A DNA stretch of 5,688 bases from Bacteroidales bacterium UBA1182 (GCA_002310015.1 DBYQ01000018.1:18130-23817); one strand, 5' to 3'. Counted from the first letter of the stretch, positions 1 through 5,688 are shown. Notes: generated from the sequence alone by a model not told the origin. Translations and numbers: made by a program.

Positions 1-36
1 AGCGCGAAGCGCGTAGTTTTGACGTCAATCCCCCCC

Positions 37-58
37 AAAAAAACCGGAATGCTCTTCC
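37..58 (-). terminator. Possible weak terminator after the protease gene
   Basis: Reading the minus strand, 14 nt after the TAG stop, GGAA-GAGCA-TTCC (58-46) forms a short 4-bp stem followed by GG and a run of seven T (43-37). The stem is too short for a strong intrinsic terminator, so this is tentative. The remaining bases 1-36 hold a C-run and a small GCGC-GAA-GCGC dyad at 2-12; no gene can be supported there. Confidence 0.3.
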
Positions 59-71
59 ACAAACTAAAAAA

Positions 72-2405
72 CTATTCCTCAAGGGTAATGTCAAAAGTGT
101 TTCCCTTAATAGTCTGCTCTGCGCACAGAACGCCCGAGTAGATGACACACATTCTGAATTCAGCGCAAGTGTCTCTAAGAATATTGTTTTGGGCAACCAT
201 AAAGTATCCTGTTATGTTTGAAGTGCCCACTGCAATATTCTGCCCCAAAGAATCTACAACCATAACAGCCGCACCGTTTACGGGATTGCCCGCAGAGTCG
301 AGTACGTATCCGCAAATATAGGTAAGTGGGGAATTGAAAAGAGTCACATCTTCTCCTGTTATCTTGGCAGAGTGATACTGCTGATACTGGAACGGCATGT
401 GGATCTTTTCATGATAAGGTTTGTCATAATCCAGATTGGGATAGGTGTTGTTGGTAATGGAATGCTCATAGGTGTTACCCTGGAAGAAGTTATATCCCAT
501 TCCGTTGCCGAAATTGATGGCACCTATCTCTCCGTTATCGGCCCAGATCAGTACTTCTGCAGTAAAAGGCTTGGCAATCTTGATCTCCTCTTTCTCATTG
601 TCATAGGGATAGGTTACCCAGTAGTATCTTCTGCCTTCCTGTTCAATGTAGGGTTCCTCGCCCCAGTCCTTCCATGAGAATGTCTTTGGTCCGTTAATAA
701 CCGGAACAGTGTCTTCCCTGTAGTAGTCCGGACCAACCTCAAGGATGGCATCACGGGCAATGGCAATAAGCTTGCTGTTTCTCTTTTTCTCACTCATGCG
801 CTCTAGGTTCTTTTTCCTGGCCGACTTGTCAAAGCCTGCCTTAACCGGACGTATGGAGAGGCCGGCATAACGGTAGTCATCAGTAATGGTAAGGTCGATG
901 CTGTCAAAATAGACCATGCTTGCCCTGTCTGCAGGCAGTGCCTTTTCTGTCCGGTGGCGGTGCAGGTTTGACATGGTGTTGCTTATCCAGCGTCGGCGGC
1001 CATAAAGTTCCCATTGGTCAAAACCGTTTACAAACTCATCAACAGCGGTGTTGGTCCAGTAAGTGCCGATTGCATTATTGCTTGTCCTGTCATCCAGACG
1101 GCTGCCCGATGCCGGAAGGAACAGCGTATTACCGTTTATCTTGCTCTCAAGCAGGAGACCTTCAGTGCCGTTCATGCTGACCCATATCCTGTTGCAGTTA
1201 TTGAGCAGCTCCTCCCATTCAACATGTGTGGGTATGCGCCATTCCCTGCCCAGTTTGGCTGTTGCCGCATCATCCTTAGGCAGTAGCGGAATATGGGCCG
1301 ATGAATCTTTCCATGCGTAATTGTCCAGGGAGTAGGCCTTTTTTTTCTTTGTCTCACCCCAGGCAAAATAATCTCCAAGTTCCTCAGGGGCATCGGCACC
1401 AAGGTTACAGGTGGCCCATAATACGCCCGTTCCCATATCCACGTAGTTGTTCTTCTTGGCCCATATCAGTATAACAGCCAGGGCAACCAACGGGATGTAT
1501 ATGATCTTGACAATCTTTCTGAGCGGTGATGCGGGCCGGTTCATCATGCCAATGCGGTCTCTAAGGCTGTTTAGCCTGAATCCGCAAACCATGGCAATGG
1601 CCTGCAGGCCTACAGCATGGCTTAAGAGAGAGTACTGGTACTGCTTGCGGTCATATCCCTTTTCCAGTACGGCGGCATCGACCTGGAACTCATGGACAGC
1701 GCACAGGTCACGGCGCATCTGCCATACTGCGGGGTTGAACCACTGCACAAATGTGATGATGTCAAAGATGAGCAGCTCATATGAGTGTCCAAAGGCTATG
1801 TGAGCCTTCTCATGCTCCAGAACCACAGGGTCATTGATCACGGCGGGGTCATCGGGCAGTACCACGTCTTTCAACCAGCTGAACGGCTGTATATCGGAAC
1901 CGGCTACTACGATATTCCACTTATCAGTGCTCTGGACCATACGTCCCTTGCGTATTATGCTGTTAACCTTAAGGGCCGATGCAATACGTGAACCGATCAC
2001 CACTACAAGCCCGGCAGCATATATGATAAAGATGATTGTGAGTACAATGTTACTTTTGGGGGGCTGCATGGCTGCGGCACCTTCAAATTCCGGATTATCC
2101 TGGGTGGGAGAGTCCTGTGTGTTGTACTCAACAATTGATGATTGTCCCGGAAGATTTACAAACGTTCTGTCATAGACCTGGCTGGTGAAAGGAATGTATA
2201 TTTCCGGCTGCGGAGTCCTGCCGCTTTTGCTTAGTGATATCACGCAAAGCGGTAGTATGTATGCCAACAGGAGAGAGACGGCCAGTACAATGCGGTTAAA
2301 ACGGTGGAATGTCTCATTCTTGAGCAGATAGTGATAGAGGATTCCAAAGGCGGCTGTCAGTACGGCTACCTTTAATATATAGATAAAGAAATCTGCCATA
2401 GTCAT
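72..2405 (-). CDS. BlaR1-like M56 membrane metalloprotease with FISUMP and CarboxypepD_reg-like ectodomain
   Basis: Predicted signal-sensing integral membrane zinc protease of 777 residues. Visible parts: hydrophobic segments near residues 6-27, 38-57, 119-138 and 300-316; zinc motif HEKAH at 198-202 with a probable third ligand E239 in HEFQVD. After the last membrane segment comes a FISUMP-type domain (about 322-521: VLWATCNLGA, GDYFAWGET, WRIPTHVEWEEL, LFLPASG, YWTNT, GLSIRPV). A basic linker (about 526-544), an unrecognised module (about 545-690) and a CarboxypepD_reg-like beta domain (about 693-777, GYVLDSAGNPVNGAAV) follow. In BlaR1 the protease loop lies before the last membrane helix and the C-terminus is the external sensor; this order is kept. 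No penicillin-binding SxxK/SxN/KTG set is seen, so beta-lactam sensing is not supported. The ATG overlaps the repressor stop (ATGA), indicating translational coupling; an in-frame ATG two codons later is an alternative. Family assignment is firm; ligand is unknown. Confidence 0.9.
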   Translation of the reverse strand: MTMADFFIYILKVAVLTAAFGILYHYLLKNETFHRFNRIVLAVSLLLAYILPLCVISLSKSGRTPQPEIYIPFTSQVYDRTFVNLPGQSSIVEYNTQDSPTQDNPEFEGAAAMQPPKSNIVLTIIFIIYAAGLVVVIGSRIASALKVNSIIRKGRMVQSTDKWNIVVAGSDIQPFSWLKDVVLPDDPAVINDPVVLEHEKAHIAFGHSYELLIFDIITFVQWFNPAVWQMRRDLCAVHEFQVDAAVLEKGYDRKQYQYSLLSHAVGLQAIAMVCGFRLNSLRDRIGMMNRPASPLRKIVKIIYIPLVALAVILIWAKKNNYVDMGTGVLWATCNLGADAPEELGDYFAWGETKKKKAYSLDNYAWKDSSAHIPLLPKDDAATAKLGREWRIPTHVEWEELLNNCNRIWVSMNGTEGLLLESKINGNTLFLPASGSRLDDRTSNNAIGTYWTNTAVDEFVNGFDQWELYGRRRWISNTMSNLHRHRTEKALPADRASMVYFDSIDLTITDDYRYAGLSIRPVKAGFDKSARKKNLERMSEKKRNSKLIAIARDAILEVGPDYYREDTVPVINGPKTFSWKDWGEEPYIEQEGRRYYWVTYPYDNEKEEIKIAKPFTAEVLIWADNGEIGAINFGNGMGYNFFQGNTYEHSITNNTYPNLDYDKPYHEKIHMPFQYQQYHSAKITGEDVTLFNSPLTYICGYVLDSAGNPVNGAAVMVVDSLGQNIAVGTSNITGYFMVAQNNILRDTCAEFRMCVIYSGVLCAEQTIKGNTFDITLEE

Positions 2406-2761
2406 TTACCTGATTCAATCTGGTTGATAATATCCTTAAGTTCATCGACTGACAGTTTCTCATCCTTAAGGAATGTCATGACAACATTCTTGTATGAGCT
2501 GCTGAAAAACTCGTCAACAAGGCCGCTCAGTCCGGAGGCACTGTACTCCTCCTTGCTCACTGTAGCATAATAACGGAAGTTGCTCCCGAACTCCTCATGT
2601 CCCATGAACCCGTCTGCCTGCAGCGTACGCACCTGTGTTGACAGCGTGCTGAAACTGGGTTTGGGTTCCGGATAAAGATCCTGCAACTCCCTTACAAACA
2701 TAGGACCATGAGCCCAATAGTGCTCCATAATGACCTTTTCTTTTGATGTCAGTTTTCTCAT
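2402..2761 (-). CDS. BlaI/MecI/CopY-family winged-helix repressor
   Basis: Transcriptional repressor of 119 residues, the usual family length. Residues 1-70 form the winged helix: KLTSKEKVIMEHYWAHGPMFVRELQ resembles the opening helices of BlaI/MecI, SFSTLSTQVRTLQADGFM (36-53) is the likely recognition-helix region, and FRYYATVSKEEY forms the wing end. Residues 75-119 are the probable helical dimerisation domain. T96-F97 within VVMTFLKDE aligns by eye with the N101-F102 bond cut in staphylococcal BlaI. I chose the ATG at 2761; the frame stays open to a TTG at 2773, but that adds only MTCL and lies closer to the predicted transcription start. The gene is first in an operon with the membrane protease, with 4-bp overlap. 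Two dyads over its own promoter suggest autorepression. The family call is strong; the regulon beyond this operon is unknown. Confidence 0.93.
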   Translation of the reverse strand: MRKLTSKEKVIMEHYWAHGPMFVRELQDLYPEPKPSFSTLSTQVRTLQADGFMGHEEFGSNFRYYATVSKEEYSASGLSGLVDEFFSSSYKNVVMTFLKDEKLSVDELKDIINQIESGK

Positions 2762-2789
2762 AAGACACGTCAACTAATAATTTTCACTG

Positions 2790-2821
2790 CAAAGCTAAAA
2801 TATTTAGCTGGACTAGCCAAA
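2790..2821 (-). promoter_or_regulatory. Bacteroidota-type promoter of the repressor-protease operon
   Basis: On the minus strand TTTG (2821-2818) is followed after exactly 20 nt by TAGCTTTG (2797-2790), a full match to the Bacteroides primary sigma consensus TTTG-N19-21-TAnnTTTG. Transcription would start near 2783, giving a leader of about 22 nt to the ATG at 2761. The leader is AT-rich and has no Shine-Dalgarno sequence, as is usual in this phylum. Both boxes are covered by the two dyads described separately. Confidence 0.8.
2793..2809. promoter_or_regulatory. Probable repressor operator 1 (dyad over the -7 box)
   Basis: Perfect 7-bp inverted repeat AGCTAAA-ATA-TTTAGCT. It overlaps most of the -7 element TAGCTTTG of the repressor promoter. 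Size and symmetry fit a dimeric winged-helix repressor of the BlaI family, though the sequence differs from the TACA/TGTA core of the staphylococcal operators. Binding is inferred from position and symmetry. Confidence 0.7.
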
Positions 2822-2831
2822 TTTTTTAGCT
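2815..2831. promoter_or_regulatory. Probable repressor operator 2 (dyad over the -33 box)
   Basis: Inverted repeat AGCCAAA-TTT-TTTAGCT, the same 7-3-7 architecture as operator 1 with one arm mismatch. Its centre (2823) is 22 bp from that of operator 1 (2801), about two helical turns, so two dimers would sit on the same DNA face. It covers the -33 TTTG of the repressor promoter. It also lies about 58 bp upstream of the divergent phosphatase -7 box. Confidence 0.65.
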
Positions 2832-2888
2832 GAAATTTTTCATTTTCCCTTTTTATCCATAGAGAATAGTACTTTGGGGATGTTTTTT

Positions 2889-2896
2889 TATCTTTG
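2889..2896 (+). promoter_or_regulatory. -7 box of the phosphatase promoter
   Basis: TATCTTTG matches the Bacteroidota -7 consensus TAnnTTTG and lies 22 nt upstream of the phosphatase ATG. No good TTTG is found 19-21 nt upstream (that place reads about GAATAGT); the nearest TTTG (2873-2876) is only 12 nt away. The promoter may therefore be weak or need an activator. The leader would be roughly 15 nt. Confidence 0.55.
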
Positions 2897-2918
2897 AAAC
2901 CAGTAAAAACGGAACAGT

Positions 2919-3776
2919 ATGGAAAGACCCACGGTAGCCCTGATGTATGATTTTGACGGAACGCTCTCTCCGTCATATATGCAGGAGTATGATTTTATGG
3001 ATGCCATAGGGCTCACAGATAAGGATTCGTTCTGGTGTGAGTCACACGGACTGGCCGAGAAGCAGCAGTCCAGCACAATCCTGGCCTACATGAAGCTGAT
3101 GGTGGACAAGGCTCAGGAGAACGGAATAAGTATCCGCCGCCAGCAGTTTGTGGAGTTCGGTCGTGGAATAGGATTCTTTCCCGGAGTGGAGCAGTGGTTT
3201 GAGCTGATAAACCGTAAGGGTGAGGAGATGGGCGTGAACGTGGAGCACTACATAATCTCATCGGGACTTAAGGAACTTATAGAGGGTACATCAATAGCCA
3301 AATACTTTAAGCAGATATACGCTTGCTCGTTCATGTATGAGAATGACAAGGCCGTCTGGCCCGCTGTGGCAGTGGATTTCACCTCCAAGACCCAGTTCAT
3401 ATTCATGATAAACAAGGGTATCTATGACATCTGGCGTAACGCCCAGATCAATGATTCAATGCCCGATGAGGGCCGTCCGGTCCCGTTCCAGAACATGATC
3501 TACTTTGGTGACGGTGAGACAGATATCCCCAGCATGCGCATAGTAAAGACTGAGGGTGGCCACTCCATTGCCATATACAAGCCCGGCAACGAGTCAAGCC
3601 GCGCCCAGGCCCGTAACCTGGTTCACCGTGGCCGTGTGAACTTTGCCTGCCCCGGTGATTACCGTGAGGGCAGTGAACTGTATAATGCCGTAATAGCCAC
3701 TATCGCCAAGGTAAAGACCGGATCGGATTTCCATAAGCTTGAGCGCCAGAACCAGAAATCAATGCTTGAGGATTGA
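2919..3776 (+). CDS. HAD-superfamily hydrolase (phosphatase), phosphoserine-phosphatase-like fold
   Basis: Cytosolic 285-residue protein with no signal peptide. All HAD motifs are visible: motif I DFDGT at 11-15 (nucleophile D11, general acid D13), motif II in HYIISSG (S114 or S115), motif III lysine in FTSKTQF (K157, with K166 as the alternative), and motif IV FGDGETD (D198 and D202) binding magnesium. About 100 mostly helical residues between motifs I and II form a C1-type cap, placing it near the subfamily I phosphatases such as SerB. It is longer than a typical SerB, and the extra C-terminal part (about 225-285) is of unclear role. The substrate cannot be told from sequence. The gene diverges from the repressor operon and is 52 nt upstream of the secreted YARHG protein on the same strand. 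The ATG was chosen for its promoter spacing and because motif I begins 11 residues in. Confidence 0.88.
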   Translation: MERPTVALMYDFDGTLSPSYMQEYDFMDAIGLTDKDSFWCESHGLAEKQQSSTILAYMKLMVDKAQENGISIRRQQFVEFGRGIGFFPGVEQWFELINRKGEEMGVNVEHYIISSGLKELIEGTSIAKYFKQIYACSFMYENDKAVWPAVAVDFTSKTQFIFMINKGIYDIWRNAQINDSMPDEGRPVPFQNMIYFGDGETDIPSMRIVKTEGGHSIAIYKPGNESSRAQARNLVHRGRVNFACPGDYREGSELYNAVIATIAKVKTGSDFHKLERQNQKSMLED

Positions 3777-3807
3777 TTTCCCGATATACTTTAGTATATT
3801 CGCGAAA
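3777..3807 (+). repeat. Imperfect hairpin between the phosphatase and YARHG genes
   Basis: The perfect dyad ATATACT-TT-AGTATAT (3784-3799) can extend outward: G3783 with T3800, C3781 with G3802, and TTTC (3777-3780) with GAAA (3804-3807), leaving one C/C mismatch and one bulged C. It starts directly after the TGA stop. There is no T-tract, so it is not a classical intrinsic terminator. It could be an mRNA-processing or stability hairpin, or a protein-binding dyad in the promoter of the next gene. Confidence 0.45.
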
Positions 3808-3828
3808 GAACCCTATAAATAACCTGTG

Positions 3829-5487
3829 ATGAGAAAAGTCCTTTCCTTTATTGTTTGCCTTATTTCTGTAGCCGTAGCGTACGCCAATGACGGCGCTTTC
3901 TATGCAGAGGGTAATCATTTGATTCCTATTGTCGAGACCGATATCCGCGTTCAGAAAGAGGTGCTCACGCTGAACCGTGTGAATGACAGGATTGAGGTTA
4001 CCGTATATTATGAATTCTTTAATCCGGTTGGCGAGAAGGAGGTCTTGGTTGGGTTTGAGGCACAAGCTCCGGATGTATTATTTAATGAGACATCGGTAAA
4101 GATGTTCCCTCAGCATCCGTATATGCGCAATTTCAAGGTGGTTATGAACGGTGAGCCTCTTACTTTTGAGGTGGCACACGCATCTCATGATGATTATTAT
4201 GTTGACGGGAAGATTAAGAGTGCATCAATCAAGGAACTGGAGTTGGAAGAGTGGATGAATGATGTGGATGGCGATGAAGAGGCTGCACTTCATCCATATT
4301 TATACGTATATCATTTCAATGCCAAGTTCCGTCCAGGATTGAACATAATACAGCACACTTATGACTTTGATATGTCGGATGAGCGGAACGGATTCACTAA
4401 AGATTTCTTCTATATCCTAACTGCGGCCAACCGCTGGGCCAACCACCGGATTGATGACTTTACTCTGTACGTTGATATGGGCGACCATACATCGTTCCAT
4501 ATATCCCCCACATTCTTTAAGAGCCTGGATGAATGGGAGATTCTAGGTGTCGGAAAAAAAGAAATTGGTACAGTTCCCTATCAGGTAAGGCCTGACAGCC
4601 TTTTCTTTCACATGCAGCAGGGCAACATCAGATTTAGCAGGGAGAATTTCCATCCGGATGGTGAACTGCGCATTACCCGGGACCTGATCTGGGGTTATTG
4701 GACATGGATCATAAGAGAAGAGGATAAAAATAAAAGAGGTTCTTTCGACACGGAATCTTTTGTCAATCGTTATAAGCTCCAATACGAAAGCATAGGTTTA
4801 TATGGAGCTCTCCAAAAGGAGGAAACTTATTATGACCAGTTCTCTCAGGAGCAGCGTCGAATCCTGAAGAACCTGCCCTTTGCCTACAGGGGCTACATTT
4901 TCAACTCAAAAGAACTGCAGGACTTTTATGAATCCACAGCCTGGTACATCCCCAATCCCGACTACAAGGCCGATGTTCAGCAACTCCCCGAGGAAGAGCA
5001 GAGATGGGTGGAATTCTGGTCACCAACAGACTTGAGTACGTTGTCCAAAGACGTAGAGAAGCGTGTAAATGATATTTACAATCACGTATTTTCAGAGTAC
5101 CTTAAGTCTGTTTATCCGCCGAGAAACGTTTTTGACTCGCAGTATTTCTCTAAAGAGTTTTATCATCTCCACAAACAGATAGGCAGTATTGAAAACCAGA
5201 TTAAAGAGCCAATAGTACATGATGTTGATTACTGGATCGGTGGCCAGGACTGGAGTAATGACCTGTCCTTTCAGGTTCTCAGCGTTGAAATGCTCAATGA
5301 GAAAAAAGCCGATGTCTCAATCAATATCCACAACTGCGGTCATGACTCAAAGGACAAACTGGTCCTGATCTATGAACGAGATAACTGGTTCATAGATGAT
5401 ATGATTGGAACCAGTTCCTGGCGCGAAGGAATCCTACAATCCCTCGAGGACTGCAAAAAAGAAGGCCTCCTACCCAGCGTAGAATAA
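3829..5487 (+). CDS. Secreted protein with DUF4424-like, YARHG and DUF3828-like regions
   Basis: Exported protein of 552 residues from the ATG at 3829; a GTG one codon earlier is possible but less likely. The N-terminus MRKVLSFIVCLISVAVAYA is a textbook signal peptide with a type I signal peptidase site at AYA-ND and no lipobox cysteine, so a periplasmic or secreted protein. Residues about 20-290 resemble DUF4424: NDGAFYAEGNHLIP, a beta-rich EVLTLNRVNDRIEVTVYYEFFNP strand pair, then further beta strands. Residues about 335-395 are a clear YARHG domain (LPFAYRGYIFNSKELQDFY, then WYIPNPDYKADV). Residues about 405-545 resemble DUF3828 (helical start, VDYWIGGQDW, beta strands ending KLVLIYERDNWFIDDM). 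None of these modules has a well-established activity. The gene may share a transcript with the phosphatase, or start from the gap. Domain calls are from pattern recognition: YARHG strong, the other two moderate. Confidence 0.85.
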   Translation: MRKVLSFIVCLISVAVAYANDGAFYAEGNHLIPIVETDIRVQKEVLTLNRVNDRIEVTVYYEFFNPVGEKEVLVGFEAQAPDVLFNETSVKMFPQHPYMRNFKVVMNGEPLTFEVAHASHDDYYVDGKIKSASIKELELEEWMNDVDGDEEAALHPYLYVYHFNAKFRPGLNIIQHTYDFDMSDERNGFTKDFFYILTAANRWANHRIDDFTLYVDMGDHTSFHISPTFFKSLDEWEILGVGKKEIGTVPYQVRPDSLFFHMQQGNIRFSRENFHPDGELRITRDLIWGYWTWIIREEDKNKRGSFDTESFVNRYKLQYESIGLYGALQKEETYYDQFSQEQRRILKNLPFAYRGYIFNSKELQDFYESTAWYIPNPDYKADVQQLPEEEQRWVEFWSPTDLSTLSKDVEKRVNDIYNHVFSEYLKSVYPPRNVFDSQYFSKEFYHLHKQIGSIENQIKEPIVHDVDYWIGGQDWSNDLSFQVLSVEMLNEKKADVSINIHNCGHDSKDKLVLIYERDNWFIDDMIGTSSWREGILQSLEDCKKEGLLPSVE

Positions 5488-5529
5488 ACCTATTTACAAA
5501 ATCGTCAGCAAATCTTTCCCTTTGCAGGA

Positions 5530-5543
5530 GCCGGATGTCCGGC
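5530..5543. repeat. Short perfect palindrome GCCGGA-TG-TCCGGC
   Basis: Six-bp arms with a TG spacer, in a GC-rich patch downstream of the YARHG gene. The nonamer CGGATGTCC within it recurs at 5572-5580, 40 bp further on. No T-tract follows, so a terminator role is not supported. It could be a protein site or a degenerate intergenic repeat. Confidence 0.45.
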
Positions 5544-5610
5544 GGAGCCTCGGAACGTTGCGTCCCGGAAACGGATGTCCATCGGACTTTACAAAATAGA
5601 AGAGACTGTG

Positions 5611-5627
5611 CAAAACGCCCCGTTTTG
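5611..5627. repeat. Perfect inverted repeat CAAAACG-CCC-CGTTTTG
   Basis: Seven-bp arms with a three-base loop, extendable by one G-T pair. It lies 36 bp upstream of a -7 box and 52 bp upstream of the probable next start codon. Poly-T does not follow on either strand. It may be an operator for the next gene or a weak bidirectional hairpin between the two genes. Confidence 0.45.
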
Positions 5628-5662
5628 TCAGATTCCCAAAAGGTTAAGGGGCGGTTTATCCG

Positions 5663-5670
5663 TATCTTTG
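5663..5670 (+). promoter_or_regulatory. -7 box of the next gene
   Basis: TATCTTTG is identical to the phosphatase -7 box and matches TAnnTTTG. It lies only 8 nt before ATG 5679, so the transcript would be leaderless or nearly so. The -33 position has no TTTG at the usual spacing; GGTTAAGG lies at about the right distance. Confidence 0.5.
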
Positions 5671-5678
5671 CTACCCCT

Positions 5679-5688
5679 ATGGAAAAGT
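5679..5688 (+). CDS. Probable start of a gene cut by the window edge
   Basis: ATG GAA AAG (Met-Glu-Lys) follows directly after a good -7 box and then the window ends. Product unknown. The same frame is open upstream to an ATG at 5535, so a longer start is formally possible, but the promoter position argues for this one. Confidence 0.35.

Noticed and set aside
1172..1402. Minus-strand frame inside the protease gene
   Set aside because: Out-of-frame shadow of the FISUMP region. It is only of interest as the possible product of slippage at the A8 tract.
72..1442. Beta-lactam sensing by the protease, as in true BlaR1
   Set aside because: No SxxK, SxN or KTG transpeptidase-type motif set is visible in the ectodomain; the region matches FISUMP and beta domains instead.
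1561..1580. GGCT-GTTT-AGCC inverted repeat resembling an operator half-site
   Set aside because: Only 4-bp arms, lies inside protease coding sequence, and does not share the 7-3-7 layout of the promoter dyads.
2770..2976. Open frame on the minus strand, just upstream of the repressor
   Set aside because: It crosses the divergent promoters, both dyads and the phosphatase start, and its translation resembles no protein; it is a chance frame.
3700..4065. Minus-strand frame across the phosphatase/YARHG boundary
   Set aside because: It lies opposite a clear signal peptide and HAD C-terminus, has no promoter and no recognisable domain.
5535..5688. Longer coding start at ATG 5535, in frame with ATG 5679
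   Set aside because: About 50 open codons in GC-rich DNA is weak evidence, the translation is low in hydrophobic structure, and the frame runs through palindromes and a promoter box.

Overview
The window looks like chromosomal DNA from a member of the Bacteroidota, most likely order Bacteroidales. Three things support this. Promoter elements match the Bacteroides-type consensus (-33 TTTG, -7 TAnnTTTG), start codons lack clear Shine-Dalgarno sequences, and the encoded protein modules (FISUMP, CarboxypepD_reg-like, YARHG, DUF4424-like) are common in this phylum. Genus cannot be set from the sequence alone. There are no RNA genes, insertion sequences or CRISPR arrays that I can support.

Layout. 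On the minus strand, 2761 down to 72 holds a two-gene operon: a BlaI/MecI-type winged-helix repressor, then a BlaR1-like M56 membrane metalloprotease, joined by a 4-bp ATGA stop/start overlap. The protease is unusual. In place of a penicillin-binding sensor it carries a Fibrobacter-succinogenes-major-paralogous (FISUMP) domain, a module I do not recognise, and a C-terminal CarboxypepD_reg-like beta domain. The 157-bp divergent region 2762-2918 holds two matching 17-bp dyads whose centres are 22 bp apart. They lie exactly over the -7 and -33 boxes of the repressor promoter, which is what an autoregulated BlaI-type system would look like.

On the plus strand, 2919-3776 encodes a cytosolic HAD-superfamily phosphatase with its own TATCTTTG box. 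After a 52-nt gap containing an imperfect hairpin comes 3829-5487, a secreted protein with a DUF4424-like region, a clear YARHG domain and a DUF3828-like C-terminus. The last 200 bases are mostly non-coding, with two short palindromes and a repeated nonamer. They end in another TATCTTTG box just before an ATG that probably opens the next gene, cut by the window edge.

How the parts work together (inference). The membrane protease would sense an envelope or extracellular signal through its FISUMP/beta-domain ectodomain and inactivate the repressor by proteolysis, directly or indirectly, derepressing the operon and any other genes with the same dyad. The neighbouring phosphatase and secreted YARHG protein may be unrelated housekeeping or envelope genes; nothing in the sequence links them firmly to the sensor.
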